DNA from: Mustela lutreola
Taxonomy: Eukaryota > Chordata > Mammalia > Carnivora > Mustelidae
Reading direction: 5' to 3'
Assembly (NCBI RefSeq): GCF_030435805.1
Contig: NC_081298.1
Location: 26,524,501 to 26,588,500, forward strand
Length of the DNA stretch: 64,000 nt
The notes beneath the pieces were generated by a model that was not told the origin of the DNA, searched no databases, and saw only the letters and a program-made list of their open reading frames with translations. The position numbers and the translations under genes were made by a program. This document shows positions 1 through 10,620 of this stretch, piece by piece; the stretch's first letter is position 1; every line of letters starts with the position of its first letter.

Positions 1-1091
1 GAGGGTGCCAGGAAGTGAGAAGCAATCGGTTCAAGGGGCTGGAGAAGGCTTAATAGGGAAGAAGATGGAGAGAGGGGGAAATGATGGGGCCTTCTAGGTG
101 TCCAATGGGACATATGTTGAGAACCATCAGGAATAGGTCTGGCCTGGTCTCATAAGGGAGCCCAACAGCAGCTCAGTAGGTGAGCTCAATTTGGTGGAGG
201 GACTGTCTTAGGGAGCACAGAGAGAAATGCTACTTCAAGGTAGGGTTAGGGTCTGGGGGGTGGGAACAGGGTGAGGAGTTAGGAACAGGGTCTGGGCTCA
301 GGCTAGGACAGGTCCAAGACTGGGAGTGTCTACCAGTCAGGAAGACCAAACCAGCAAAAGAAGGGGTCTATGCTTGGTTAAAAAGAGAGGCACTGTGGTG
401 CCAGGTTCTGAGGGGCTGGTTGAGTGAAACTGGTCTGAGAAGTGAAGCCAAAAACTGGTGCCTGAGCTGCAGCTATATCCTTGGCTTAATTTTTTTGAGG
501 TGGCTCAAGGGCCTGATCTGGAGGTTTTAGAAGAGTACACTATGGGTCACAGATTCCAGCTAGACAGGTGTCACAGTTTCAGGATGCCAGAATTTGCCCT
601 AGGGTGGATGAGGCAGGGTTCCGAATGGAGGAATGACAGGGGACTGTACCACTCAGTTGTCAGGACCAGCGCCCCATCAGGTACAGACGGGGGTTGACCC
701 AGAACCCAAGAAGAGGTGTCCCATATGGGATAAGCAGCCAGAGCAGAGGGTGGGGCCGGCCTCGCTGGGTCCAGTAGGCTCAGAATAATACACTGCCCGA
801 ATCCCGGTGTGAGGCTGACAGTGTTTGCTGCATGACGGACAGAGGCAGGGATGTGCCAGGGTCCGAGTGGGGGCAGAAGCAGGTCCCTGTGAGGGGATGT
901 GTCAGATCCCGGAGCACCCAGGGCCAGCTCCCGGATATGGTCTCGGGATGGGGAAGCGGTGGCGATCCATGCCGTGAAGGGTGTCTGGGGAGAAGAGGTG
1001 TCTGTTCCGCCAAGGGCGGGAGGGAGGGTCCGTGTCAGTCGTGTCCCAGCTGGGAGATGGAAAGCGCGCGCGGTTTTGCCTCCGACCCTAC
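1..1091 (-). other. HM13: HM13 intron 1 (5' part) running off the window
   Basis: The sequence left of the HM13 exon 1 donor (GT at 1091-1090 on the minus strand) is intronic. The first 570 bases are unique, G-rich on the plus strand and show no exon or repeat I recognise. Reading frames across 571-1362 are chance GC-rich frames or shadows of exon 1. Confidence 0.75.
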
Positions 1092-1274
1092 CTTGCCGCG
1101 GGCGCAGCGCACCGAGCGCAGGGCACCGAAGAAGATGGGCAGCAGCGCCATGAGCAGAAGACTGCCGTAGGCCAGCGCGATGCCCTCGGGCGTGGAAGGC
1201 GGCCGCGTCGTGCCGTTGGCTGCGCCGCCTGCCTCCGCGCTGCCGTTGTGCGGGTCGCTGAGGGCCGAGTCCAT
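1092..1274 (-). CDS. HM13: HM13 coding exon 1 (signal peptide peptidase, partial gene)
   Basis: HM13 is the ER-membrane aspartyl protease signal peptide peptidase, which cuts leftover signal peptides inside the membrane and takes part in ER-associated degradation. This exon encodes residues 1-61, starting MDSALSDPHNGSAEAGG and ending RSVRCARGK, and matches the start of mammalian HM13 almost residue for residue (compared from memory). Two N-glycosylation sequons are visible, N10-G-S and N20-G-T, followed by the first membrane segment at about residues 31-55. The ATG lies at 1274. The exon has 61 whole codons and ends CAAG before GTAGGG, a phase-0 donor. The catalytic YD and GxGD exons lie beyond base 1. 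In mouse, H13 is partly imprinted through the Mcts2 retrogene in a later intron, which is outside this window. Confidence 0.95.
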
Positions 1275-1377
1275 GGCGACGCTGCGCTCGGGGTCCGACT
1301 CCAGCTCCGGCCGCCGCAGCGGAGACGCAGACGCGAAGACAGGCGCTGCGGGGAAAAGCCACGTTCCCTTAAAGAAA

Positions 1378-1390
1378 CAGGAAGTGACGT
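1378..1390. promoter_or_regulatory. Composite ETS / CRE-like site in the HM13 promoter
   Basis: The plus strand reads CAGGAAGTGACGT: an ETS core (GGAA) fused to a CRE/ATF half (TGACGT), about 105 bases upstream of the HM13 start codon. This composite is common in housekeeping CpG promoters. Binding is inferred. Confidence 0.5.
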
Positions 1391-1481
1391 GCTGCCCTCG
1401 CCGGTCCGCGCCGCGCACGCGTGCGCGTTCACGTCTCCCCGCCCGCGCGCCCTCTAATGGTAGCGGAGGGCCGGGCGACCA

Positions 1482-1494
1482 GTTGCTAAGCAAC
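1482..1494. promoter_or_regulatory. RFX X-box-like palindrome upstream of HM13
   Basis: GTTGCTAAGCAAC is two perfect inverted half-sites (GTTGC and GCAAC) around a three-base centre, the form bound by RFX family factors. It lies at the edge of the CpG island about 210 bases upstream of the ATG. Occupancy is not known. Confidence 0.5.
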
Positions 1495-1639
1495 TCGCGA
1501 TGGGTCCGGAAAGGAACTCTGAGACCGCTGTGCGCGGCGTCCATCCCGAGGGAGTCCTGAGGATCCCATACCCCGGTCCCAGACGACTTCCTCAATCGCC
1601 TTTTCCTCTCCCCACAAGACCTCATCCTGATAACTCAGA

Positions 1640-1850
1640 ATTTGTTCACTCATGCATGATTCATCCGATATTTAATTGTTCGTTCGCTCTTTAAATATTT
1701 GAGTATCCCATTATATGTCAGACGCTGCCCCAGGCTCTGGGGACACAGAGAGGAACAATACAGGCAAAAGTCCGTCCCTATAGCGCGGTGGTAAGGGAAG
1801 GGGTTGGGAAAACAATAAAATGAAGAAAATAAATAAAAATATGGAGTCTG
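1640..1850 (-). mobile_element. L2 LINE fragment
   Basis: The pattern 'atatttgagtatcccattatatgtcaga...ctggggacacag' is the reverse complement of the L2 3' end, followed by AT-rich sequence. Old and diverged. Confidence 0.6.
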
Positions 1851-2555
1851 TAGGATATTGGTATGTACTTATGTATTCTATAGTATGTTAATGGACATAA
1901 ATAATTCAGACAGACCTCCCTCTCTAGGAATCTAGTTCACTTCTGCATTTAGCTTGGGCCAGGGGACAAAAATCAGGGGGTTGGCTATGCAGATGGGAAG
2001 TCCTGAGGAGTTTCCAGTGTATAGGTGTGTAGGGCTGAGGAGAAGGTGTGGGCAGGAGTAACCTGAATTTGGGCACAGACCCATGCTGTCTGGGGCTCCT
2101 GGCTATGCAACTGCTACCCTAGTTACAAGCTGGAGGAAGTATGCGGCCGGCAAACTGAGAAATTTGCACCATGCAGACACCAGGCACTGGAGAAATTTGG
2201 GGCCAAGTAGTGGAGAAAAAATCATGCTCTCCAGGAACTGAGGAAGTAAGCCAACCTGAAACCTGGAAAGGAAGGTCCATTCCCCCTCCAATGTCCCTTT
2301 AGTACCCTGTAGTGAAAAAGCTTAACTATGTGAGCTGGAAAAGGAGAATTGCTTAGAAGGCCCAGCTCCATTAATACAGAGTGGCAAAAAGAGTGGATTT
2401 AGAGCTGAGACGCAATGAGTTGATAAATGACACAGATGGTATAAAATCACATGTCCTGGTCCAAGCTTGATAGGCGGTGAGGTGGGGTTGGAGCATGGGA
2501 GTCATGGTGAGGGCAGACAAAGATGAGTCAGACTACAGGAGTTCTGTTTTGTTTT
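1851..2555. other. Unique intergenic sequence between HM13 and REM1
   Basis: No gene, island or clear repeat was recognised here. Confidence 0.5.
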
Positions 2556-2935
2556 TGTTTTTAGAGGGCAGGGATGGAGGGAGAGGGAGAAAGAGCACCT
2601 TTTTATTTTTTTAAGATTTTATTTATTTATTTGATGGAGAGAGACACAGGAGATGGGGAACACTCACAGACAGGGGGAGTGGGAGAGGGAGAAGCAGGCT
2701 TCCTGCTGAGCAGGGAGACCAATGTGGGGCTCTATCCTAGGACCACATGATCATGACCTGAGCTGTAGCCAGGTGCTTAACAGGCGCCCTGAGAGAGAAC
2801 ATTTTAAGTGGATTCCACAGCCAACAAGACCAAGGGAGGCCTCCATGTGTGGTTCAATCTTACAATCCTGGGATCATGACCTTGGCCGAAATCAAGAGTC
2901 AAGTCACTTAAGTGACTGAGCCACCCAGGTGCCCC
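2556..2935 (-). mobile_element. Old CanSINE with a second CanSINE nested in it
   Basis: An outer reverse-oriented SINE (head ends at 2935, gtgcccc) is interrupted by an inner reverse SINE at about 2607-2790 (tail tttttaagatttta, head ending gcgccct). Sequence similar to agagcacc/agagaaca on both sides looks like a decayed target duplication. Confidence 0.7.
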
Positions 2936-2967
2936 AGACTATAAGGGTTTGAATAATAGGTTGTTTG

Positions 2968-3298
2968 GGGTCACCTGGATGGCTCAGTTGGTTAAGCGTC
3001 TGACTCTTAATCTCAGCTCAGCTTTCAATCTCAGGGTTGTGAGTTCAAGCCGCACATTGAGCTCCATGTTGGGCATGGAGCCTACATTTTTTTTTTTTTT
3101 TAATTTGACAGACAGAGATCACAAGTAGGCAGAGAAGCAGGCAGAGAGAGAGGAGGAAGCAGACTCCCCTCGGAGCAGAGAGCCTGACTTGGGGCTCCAT
3201 CCTGGGACCTTGGGATCATGACCTGAGCCGAAGGCAGACACTTTAACCCACTGGGCCACCCCGGTGCCCCTGGAGCCTACATTAAAAAATAAAAAAAG
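2968..3298 (+). mobile_element. Forward CanSINE split by a nested SINE
   Basis: The head 'gtcacctggatggctcagttggttaag' starts at about 2970 and the A-rich tail ends at about 3298. It is interrupted at 3089-3270 by a reverse SINE with a clean duplication. Confidence 0.85.
3089..3270 (-). mobile_element. CanSINE nested in an older CanSINE
   Basis: Reverse-oriented, with poly-T then the acagagatcacaagtaggc body and a head ending gtgcccc. It is flanked by 13-base direct repeats tggagcctacatt at 3076-3088 and 3271-3283, so it inserted after its host element. Confidence 0.9.
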
Positions 3299-3299
3299 G

Positions 3300-3490
3300 G
3301 GGCGCCTGGGTGGCTCAGTGGGTTAAACCTCTGCCTTCGGCTCAGGTCATGATCTCAGGGTCCTGGGATCCAGCCCCACGTCGGGCTCTCTGCTCGGCGG
3401 GGAGCCTGCCTCCCTCTCTCTGCCTGCTGCTCTGCTTACTTGTGATCTATATCTCTCTGTCAAATAAATAAAATAAAATCTTAAAAAAAG
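3300..3490 (+). mobile_element. CanSINE, full-length
   Basis: Starts ggcgcctgggtggctcag and ends with (aaataaa) and an A tail. All parts of the tRNA-Lys-derived head are present. Confidence 0.9.
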
Positions 3491-3538
3491 AAAGAGTTGT
3501 TTGCCTAGTATGTGCCAGACACTGAACTAGTAACTTCA

Positions 3539-3577
3539 TGTGTGTGTAGGGGTGTGTGTGTGTGTGTGTGTGTGTGT
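3539..3577. repeat. (TG)n microsatellite
   Basis: An uninterrupted TG run follows a short imperfect lead-in. Length is likely variable between animals. Confidence 0.95.
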
Positions 3578-3589
3578 TTTATCTCCATA

Positions 3590-3745
3590 ACATTAGTAAG
3601 AGATGACTGGTCCCATTTTACAGATGAGGAAACTGAGCCTCACAGAAGTAAGCTAAACTAGCCAGCCCAGGTTACACAGCCAGAAGTGGAACAGGAGCCT
3701 CTTGAACTCAGGTCTGTGGGACTCCAAAGCCTTTGCTCTTTGCAA
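3590..3745 (-). mobile_element. MIR SINE
   Basis: The core 'cccattttacagatgaggaaactgagcc' and 'ggttacacagccagaagtggaacaggag' are classic reverse-strand MIR. Confidence 0.85.
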
Positions 3746-4187
3746 CCTTCCAGCTACGTGGGAAGCTAAGGAGTATGGATCAGAATAACTTAGTTCTGGG
3801 CAGATGGTGTCCAGCTTCAGGCTGTGTTTTTCAATAAGCTGGACATGACTGGAATGAATGGATGAAGGCAGTGTGCCTGATGAATTCGCCCATCAATAAT
3901 TCAAGCCACAGGATTTGCCCAGCAACCAGGCCTCACGGCTCTGTGCTTTCTTACCGGAGAGGACAGGATTGGAAACTGGAGATAGTCCTGCTTCCCCCAT
4001 GGCTAAGCATTTGATTTAGTTTGTTCTGGGGCAGATCCAGCCATTACTCTTTACATTGTAGAGTGGGAGATTGTAAAAATGACCCAGAGAACTAAGGGCG
4101 TGACCCAAGTTCAGAAAGATCCTCTGGGGGCTTGGATTTTTGGCTTGGAGCAGACCCGTCTTTTTTTTTTTTCTTAATGTTATCTAT

Positions 4188-4381
4188 GGGGCACCTGGGT
4201 GACTCAGTGGGTTAAGTCTCTGCCTTCGGTTCAGGTCATGAGCTCAGGGTCCTGGGATGGAGTCCCGCATTGGGCTCTTTGCTGGGCGGGGAGGCTTCCT
4301 TGCCCACCCTGCCCCCGCCTGCCTCTCTGCCTATTCGTGATCTCTCTCTGCCAAATAAATAAATAAAATCTTTAAAAAAAA
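4188..4381 (+). mobile_element. CanSINE
   Basis: Head ggggcacctgggtgactcag and tail caaataaataaataaaatctttaaaaaaaa. Flanked by atgttatct-like repeats (about 4178 and 4381), so it inserted in the poly-T tail of the SINE whose head is at 4782. Confidence 0.9.
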
Positions 4382-4387
4382 GTTATC

Positions 4388-4587
4388 TTTTTTTTTAAGA
4401 AAAAGATTTTATTTATTTATTTGACAGACAGAGATCGCAAGTAGGCAGAAAGGCAGGCAGAGAGAGAGAGGAGGAAGCAGGCTCCCCGCAGAGCAGAGAG
4501 CCTGATGCGGGGCTCTATCCCAGGACCCTGGGATCATGACCTGAGCCGAAGGCAGAGGCTTAACCCACTGAGCCACCCAGGTGCCCC
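4388..4587 (-). mobile_element. CanSINE
   Basis: Reverse-oriented with poly-T, gatcgcaagtaggcag body and head ending gtgcccc at 4587. Flanked by gttatct repeats at 4382 and 4589. Confidence 0.9.
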
Positions 4588-4596
4588 ATGTTATCT

Positions 4597-4782
4597 TTTT
4601 TTTTTTAAAAAAAGATTTTATTTTTTATTTGAGAGAGAGAGAGAATGAAAGGGGGAAGGGCAGAGGGAGAAGCAGACCCTCTGCTAAGCAGGGAGCCTCA
4701 TGCGGGTCTTGATCCTGGAACTCCAGGATCATGACCTGAGCTGAAGGCGGTTGCTCAACCAACTGAGCCACCCAGATGCCCC
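4597..4782 (-). mobile_element. CanSINE (oldest member of the 4.2-5.0 kb pile-up)
   Basis: Older body type (gagagagagagagaatgaaag) with head ending gatgcccc at 4782. Its apparent target repeats gacccgtctt (about 4151) and gacctgtctt (4783) are far apart because two later SINEs inserted in its tail. Confidence 0.8.
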
Positions 4783-4799
4783 GACCTGTCTTTATCTTT

Positions 4800-5043
4800 C
4801 TTTCTTTCTTTTTTTTTTTTTTTTAAGATTTTATTTATTTACTTGACAGAGAGAGAGAGAGAGATCACAAGTAGGCAGAGAGAAAGGCAGAGAGAGTGGG
4901 GAAGCAGCTCCTGCCCCTGCCCCCACCAAGCAGAGAGCCTGATGTGGGGCTGGATCCCAGGACCCTGGGATTATGACGGGAGCTGAAGGCAGAGGCTTTA
5001 GCCCACTTAGCCCACTCAGCCCACTCAGCCACCCAGGCACCTC
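4800..5043 (-). mobile_element. CanSINE with small internal head duplication
   Basis: Reverse SINE with (tttc)n/poly-T tail. Near its head the phrase gcccact(t/c)agcc is repeated three times (about 5000-5030), a short tandem expansion. Flanked by gacctgtctt at 4783 and 5046. Confidence 0.85.
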
Positions 5044-6052
5044 CCCAGACCTGTCTTGATATTGTTTGAAAACAGGAATGAGATTGCCAGCAGGTGGGTG
5101 TCCTTTGGCTTTAACTACTGGAGCCTCCTATATGGGGTTACTTTCCCAGAGGATGTCTGAACTGAGGTCAAGAATGGAGCTTGTTTAGAGCCTGGGATAG
5201 TTAAATTACCAAATACTTGTTCCAGAGAAGGATGGGTCCCTACTCTCCTATTCACTTGTTCCTGTATCCGGTCACTGAATGGATTTCAGATTTTCCAACC
5301 TTTTCCCCATATATGCTCACACACATACTCACCCACACTTACACATACTATTAAATGTTTAATTATTTCTGAAAATAACAAGCAAAGATCATGAACGGAT
5401 GCTGAAACTGTTATAAGGTTGAGGAACATGACTGCCATACAGGCTTAGAGCGTCACGCCACGGATTACCTGCTAATTACAAAAGGAAGAAATTTCCTTTA
5501 TGATGGAGCGACAAAACAGGAAAGGATGGGTTGGGACAAAATGACAAGCTGTGCGACGATGTGCGGGACACGTCATCTGTGCGGTCTTCTTGCCAAACAT
5601 GTTTGACCCACACCTACTCAGGAAGGAGCATCCAAAAAAAGTCAGAAAAAAATACAGACTGTCAAACAGTCTACAAGACAACTAGCCCGGTCTCTTCAAA
5701 AAACGTCAACTCCTCAGGAAAAAAAAAAAAAAAAATCCCCATGGGGATTGTTGCGGATGAAAGGAGACAAGCGTAAGGTACCATCTGTGATTGGATCTTG
5801 GGTCACAACATTTTAAAATAGGCTGTAAAAAATTTTTTTCAGATGAATGGGGAAATTTGAATACGGGTTGTTTGGGTATCATTGTATCATGATTGTAGGA
5901 TCTTGCTAATCAATGTGTGGTGCCCAGGTTCCCCTCCCCCCCAACAGCATCCCTTGGGAGCCTGGAAGCAACGCAGGATCTCCACTCCACCCAGGACCTT
6001 CTGGAACTCCAGCAGATCCACACGCACACTTGGTTTCGGAAATGCTGGTGTA
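5044..6052. other. Intergenic sequence, partly ancient repeat-like
   Basis: Nothing coding was recognised. The part at about 5780-5890 resembles an old mammal-wide repeat tail that I cannot classify. A-runs occur at 5719-5735. Confidence 0.4.
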
Positions 6053-6068
6053 GGAGAAGCTCCTTATT

Positions 6069-6270
6069 TATTTATTTTTTAAAGAAGATTTAATTTATTT
6101 ATTTGACAGAGGTGACAAGTAGGCAGAGAGGCAGGCAGAGAGAGAGAGAGAGGAGGAAGCAGGCTCCCCACCGAGCAGAGAGCCTGACATGGGGCTCGAT
6201 CCCAGGACCCTGGAATCATGACCTGAGCCGAAGGCAGAAGCTTTAAACTCGATGAGCCACCGAGGCACCG
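6069..6270 (-). mobile_element. CanSINE with 16-bp target duplication
   Basis: Reverse SINE, tail ttatttattttttaaaga, head ending gaggcaccg. Perfect flanking repeats ggagaagctccttatt at 6053-6068 and 6271-6286 indicate a fairly recent insertion. Confidence 0.95.
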
Positions 6271-6286
6271 GGAGAAGCTCCTTATT

Positions 6287-7700
6287 CGTGGGTGATCCAT
6301 GTCTGCCTCAGGGCCCAGGTTAGTCCCATGTTCTTGATCCAGGTGAGAGAATGGGCAGGCAAGTCACAAAACTATGAGCCTGATTACTGTTCTTATTACC
6401 TCCTGAAGTCACAGGGCCGTCTTTCTAGGTGCGCAGCTAGTATTTGTATGTGAATGAGTGAATATATTGTTCTCTCCACCCAACCTTCACTTTCTCACCT
6501 CACGAGCCCTCCCAGCTTGAGTCATATGTCAGCTCGGTGTCGGGTTCCAATGTCAGGGAACCCCAAAGAACCCCTGTATTTCTATCAGGGTGGAGCTGGC
6601 ATGAGTGCCCCAGGGATTTTACTAAGATCAAAGAAACAGGGACGAACACTTATTTTCAGACTGGAATCCTCATTTGGGAAAATCTTTTTGGAGACCCAAA
6701 TGGCTCCCGTGAATTACTTTCAGCTCCATGATCCTAGAGAAACTCTTGCGCAGGTCGATTAGGGGACATATCCAGGGATTTCCAGGAATGTTTGTTATTT
6801 TTCTTGGTAGCAGGAAGTTAGAGCAAACCTAGGTGTGTGTCGCTGTGAACGGATTGATAAGATGTGCTGGATATACGCGATGGGTTGCTGGCAGCACCAA
6901 GAAGCAACTGTCTCTGAGCACACTCAGTGAGGTGGTGCTGCCTCCTCGTTTGGGGAGGATGGCCATGCTAGATGACCTGTACCCTGGCCCAACGATTAAT
7001 AGAATCCCTTGCACTCTCACATGGGTACTGGGTGGGATGATCATGTATGGTCACTTTCATGGGTCAAGGAGAAGCAGAGCCTGAGATGAGGATTCTTGTT
7101 TAAGTGATTCTGAGGGGGAGTGCTCTTGGGAGGAAGGGTATGAAGGAATGCAGGAGATACAAGGCTAAATGAGGAGCAGGTCTTGCCTAGAGATCCCTTT
7201 CACTTTGACCCCAAGGAGAGCTCTGGGGCACCGACTTCCCCACAGAATTTTCCTGCTTTGAGGCCAGGCCTCCTGTACCCTGTACCTGTCAGTCACTGGC
7301 CACGGTCTAGGGGTCCAGAAGCGAGGTGTCCTGGATAGTTGGCTCCTGTGTGACCAAGGGCAATTCTCCTGAGAAGGTGGCCATGGTGAGTGGTTTTCAG
7401 TTAACACTCTCAACATCTGGGGGTTGTGCAACTATGCCTGGCAAAAGGGATGTGGGTGGGGCACCAAATGCCTTCCTTATGATCCCCCTAACTTTCAACA
7501 ACATGATAGAACTTTAAAATGTGGAGCTGAGCATTAAAAAGTGTGTGAGATGATTCACATAAGTTGAAAGTACAGATCACATAGCAACATTGAAAATCTA
7601 ACAAGAATATTTACATATTAAATAATATACATCAGGCACATTAGAATGGCTCCTTATAGAGGGATGGGAATGAGAGTGGGAACTGGTGATTAAAACAGCC
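6287..7700. other. Unique intergenic sequence
   Basis: The open frames here (for example at 6454-6762 and 6829-7084) show no family resemblance, no splice context and no composition bias that would mark coding sequence. Confidence 0.45.
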
Positions 7701-7702
7701 GG

Positions 7703-7805
7703 GGCTTGCTCAGTTGGAGGAAAATTGACTTTTGATCTTGGGGGCATGAGTTCGAGGCCCACGTTGGGTGCAGAGATTACTAAAAAGAAATAAACTTTAA
7801 ACAAC
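7703..7805 (+). mobile_element. CanSINE fragment, diverged
   Basis: Contains 'cttgatcttgggggcatgagttcgaggcc', the head of an old short-type carnivore SINE, ending in an A-rich tail. Confidence 0.65.
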
Positions 7806-7936
7806 AACAATGATGACAAAATGTACATAAGTAAAACAAAACAGGGGCTTTGCCAGAAAATGGTGAAGATAGTCTTCCCTGAAGGAATGAGTCTGATGAA
7901 CTCATCCCTCTGCTTCTGAGATTCAAAATAAAATAC

Positions 7937-8048
7937 ATGGGTCACCTGGCTGCCTCAGTCGGTGGAGCATGGGACTCTTGATCTCTGGGTCATGAGTTCG
8001 AGCCCACATTGGGCATGGAGCCTACTGAAAAGAGAAAAAAAAAAAAAG
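7937..8048 (+). mobile_element. Short-type CanSINE
   Basis: Head gggtcacctggctgcctcagtc, then gggtcatgagttcgagccc, a short body and poly-A. The compact old subtype. Confidence 0.8.
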
Positions 8049-9195
8049 AACAGAAAATACAAGATCTTTGAAGCCTTTAAGAAAAAACTGTCATTTCAGA
8101 GTTCCCTTTGTTCTTTGTTGAGCTGGGGGCAGAGGCTGGATTTACAAAAGGAATGACAAGTGTCCTTCTGACAGTGGGTCAGGTTCTATGGTTTGCAAGA
8201 GCTGAAAGCCCAGCTGGAGAGCATTTTAGGCAAAGGTGGGACTGTTAGGCTCTTGAACTCCAAGGATGTTGTAAATAACCAAACCACTGGACAACTGGAT
8301 GGGACCTGCAGGGACAGAGTGACCTCAGTGACCCTCAGCCACCAGGGCCTCTATGCTGCTGGATTTTCTCTCTGTTCGTCTCTGCCTTTATTCTCTTTTA
8401 CAGCAAACCCGTGTGCTACAAATGGCACCCCTATGAGCTGACTTAACAGGTAATGATTTGCCTCCAGAACCCAGAGGCTCCTGGATTCATAAACCCTCTT
8501 GGTTCAGCGTGGTCATGATGTCCAGCTCCACTGTCAAAAGGCTTCTGGGGTGGGTGAGACTTCCAATACAACGATCTTGAGTCGGGGGTCAGTGGGGATT
8601 TCCATAATCACCAGCCACGCTGTAGCATGTTGGAGTGATAAAATGTTGAGCCACAGGATGTTAACATCACAATGTGCTCAGGGTGCAAATGTCACCGTCT
8701 TGGCACTGGTACTTTTCTAGGGAGGGCAGGGTGTATATGTTGAGTGTGGGAAGATATCTGGACAATCTGCGTGATCTGAATGGGAGAATCTAAGAACCCT
8801 GGATAGCAAGCATGTGGAAGAAACAGAAATGGCAAATTTGCTCCGCTTTAGAAATGAACAGGATGGAGAGGAAGAGATAAGCAGAAATGAAGGAGCAAGT
8901 GGAGGAAGGAGAGGAGCCAGTGAAATGGCCTGAGTCTGAGACACTACGTGGAGAGAGGGGAAAATACCCAGAGGAGGCACGATGGGCTCCACACTGAATG
9001 GAGTGACGGGCTACCAACTGGGGAGAAAGAATTTTGGAATCAGAGGATAACAGGAGAGCTCTGGCTGCTGAGTGGGAAATGGATTGCCCAGAACAAGAGA
9101 AATAGACCAAAGAAGAGATGGTAGTGGCTTTGGCTAGGCTGGGCTGGTGGGGATGGAGACAAGTGGGTGTGATTAAGATACACTCAGGAAATTCC
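8049..9195. other. Unique intergenic sequence
   Basis: No feature was recognised. Short frames at 8193-8441 and 8790-9110 look like chance. Confidence 0.45.
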
Positions 9196-9204
9196 TTCCT
9201 TCCT

Positions 9205-9402
9205 TCCTTTCTTTTAAAGATTTTACTTATTTATTTAACAGACAAAGATCACAAGTAGGCAGAGATGCAGGCAGAGAGAGAGAGGAGGAAGCAGGCTCCC
9301 CATGGAGCAGAGAGCCTCATGTGGGGCTCGATCCCAGGACCCTGGGACCATGACCTGAGCTGAAGGCAGAGGTTTTAATACACTGAGCCACCCAGGCGCC
9401 CC
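9205..9402 (-). mobile_element. CanSINE
   Basis: Reverse SINE with (ttcc)n-rich tail and head ending gcgcccc at 9402. Flanked by near-identical aggaaattcctt / aggaaatttctt. Confidence 0.9.
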
Positions 9403-9499
9403 AGGAAATTTCTTAATTAGGATTTTATTTAGAAAATATAATCAGAAAGACTCCCTGATGGGGTGTAAGGGAGGAGGGGAAACTGAATCCTCAATTTCT

Positions 9500-9701
9500 T
9501 TTCTTTTTTTAAGATTTTATTTATTTATCAAAGAGAGAGGGCGAGAGCAAGCACAGGCAGACAGAGTGGCAGGCAGAGGCAGAGGGAGAAGCAGGCTCCC
9601 TGCCGAGCAAGGAGCCCGATGCGGGACTCGATCCTAGGATGCTGGCATCATGACCTGAGCCGAAGGCAGCTGCTTACCCAACTGAGCCACCCAGGCGTCC
9701 C
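9500..9701 (-). mobile_element. CanSINE with 15-bp target duplication
   Basis: Reverse SINE of the cgagagcaagcacaggcagacagag body type, head ending gcgtccc. Perfect repeats gaatcctcaatttct at 9485-9499 and 9702-9716. Confidence 0.95.
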
Positions 9702-10109
9702 GAATCCTCAATTTCTAAACTGAGCTACTGGATGACAAAGATGCCATTAATGGAGAGAGGGAAGATGGGGGTGGAGGGGGTGCCAGGTGTTTTCCATCCT
9801 TCTCTTTCAATCTGGTATTGTTTCCTTGGGAGACGGCGGCTTCCCTTGCGCTAATGTCCTCTTCTGCCAGCAGAGGGCAGCCTAGGTCAATGAACGGACA
9901 CAGAGTTGGTGGTACCAGGATAACCCAGATGGTCTTAGGGACACTGGCTACAGGAATGAGGTTGCCTGACTTATGGAAAAACATTAGGTCTGCTCTGAGG
10001 CTTAAATCCAGCCTTTGACTTTGAGGCCAGTCCAGAAACAGAAATCCGAGGGCTGTCCCTGTCCAAGGCTCCTGGACAATCCAGGCCACGTTATCTCTTC
10101 TGGGCTATT

Positions 10110-10620
10110 TCAATAGCTTTCTAATCCATCTCTTGGAGACCCCTCTGCATCTTGTCTCTTTGCTTGAAACCTTTCAATGCTCTCTCTGCCCTCATGGTCA
10201 TCTCATGCTTCTTACCATGGCCTTCAAGGCCTTGCATGCACGCCTCCCGCCAAGATGTTTAGCTCATCCATTATTGCTCCCCTCTTGCATCTAGCTCTTT
10301 TCTGCCTCAGGTCCTTTGCATAGGCTGTTCCTCCCTTCCTGGTCTTCTCTTTCTCCAATTTTCTTTTTCTCCCCTCTGCTCCCTACGTTTTTTAAAGTAG
10401 GCTCCCTGCCCAGCACAGAGTCCAACACAGGCCTTGAACTCAGGACCCTAAGATCAAGTTCTGAACTGAGATCAAGAGTTGAATGCTTACTGGACTGAGC
10501 CACCCAGGCACCCCTCTCTCCTGGATTTTTTTAGCTCCTTCTCATGAGTCTTAGCTTAAATAGTAACTTAAAGTCTTTATTTCAGCGTCTTAAAAAAATC
10601 CTCATAGCACAGACACGGCA
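10110..10620 (+). mobile_element. L2 LINE, interrupted by a SINE fragment
   Basis: Phrases such as 'ttcaaggccttgcatg', 'ctctttctgcctcaggtcctttgc' and 'aggctgttcctcccttcctgg' match the L2 body in sense orientation. A CanSINE fragment sits inside. Confidence 0.75.
10388..10515 (-). mobile_element. CanSINE fragment in L2
   Basis: Reverse SINE lacking most of the GA-rich body: tttaaagtaggctccctgcc... to a head ending aggcacccc. Confidence 0.8.

Larger units (their letters stand above)
1020..1480 (-). promoter_or_regulatory. HM13: HM13 CpG-island promoter and 5'UTR
   Basis: A dense run of CG dinucleotides covers exon 1 and the 200 bases upstream, bounded by AT-rich sequence from about 1600. No TATA box is seen. 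This is the usual TATA-less island promoter of a housekeeping gene, so initiation is probably dispersed around 1330-1480. The transcription start is inferred. Confidence 0.8.

Noticed and set aside
571-1362. 263-codon minus-strand frame over the HM13 exon
   Set aside because: It is a different frame from the true HM13 reading frame, reads through the splice donor into the intron, and is open only because of high GC.
3300-3340. tRNA-like heads (A and B box motifs) throughout the window
   Set aside because: They belong to tRNA-Lys-derived SINEs; none folds as a complete tRNA gene.
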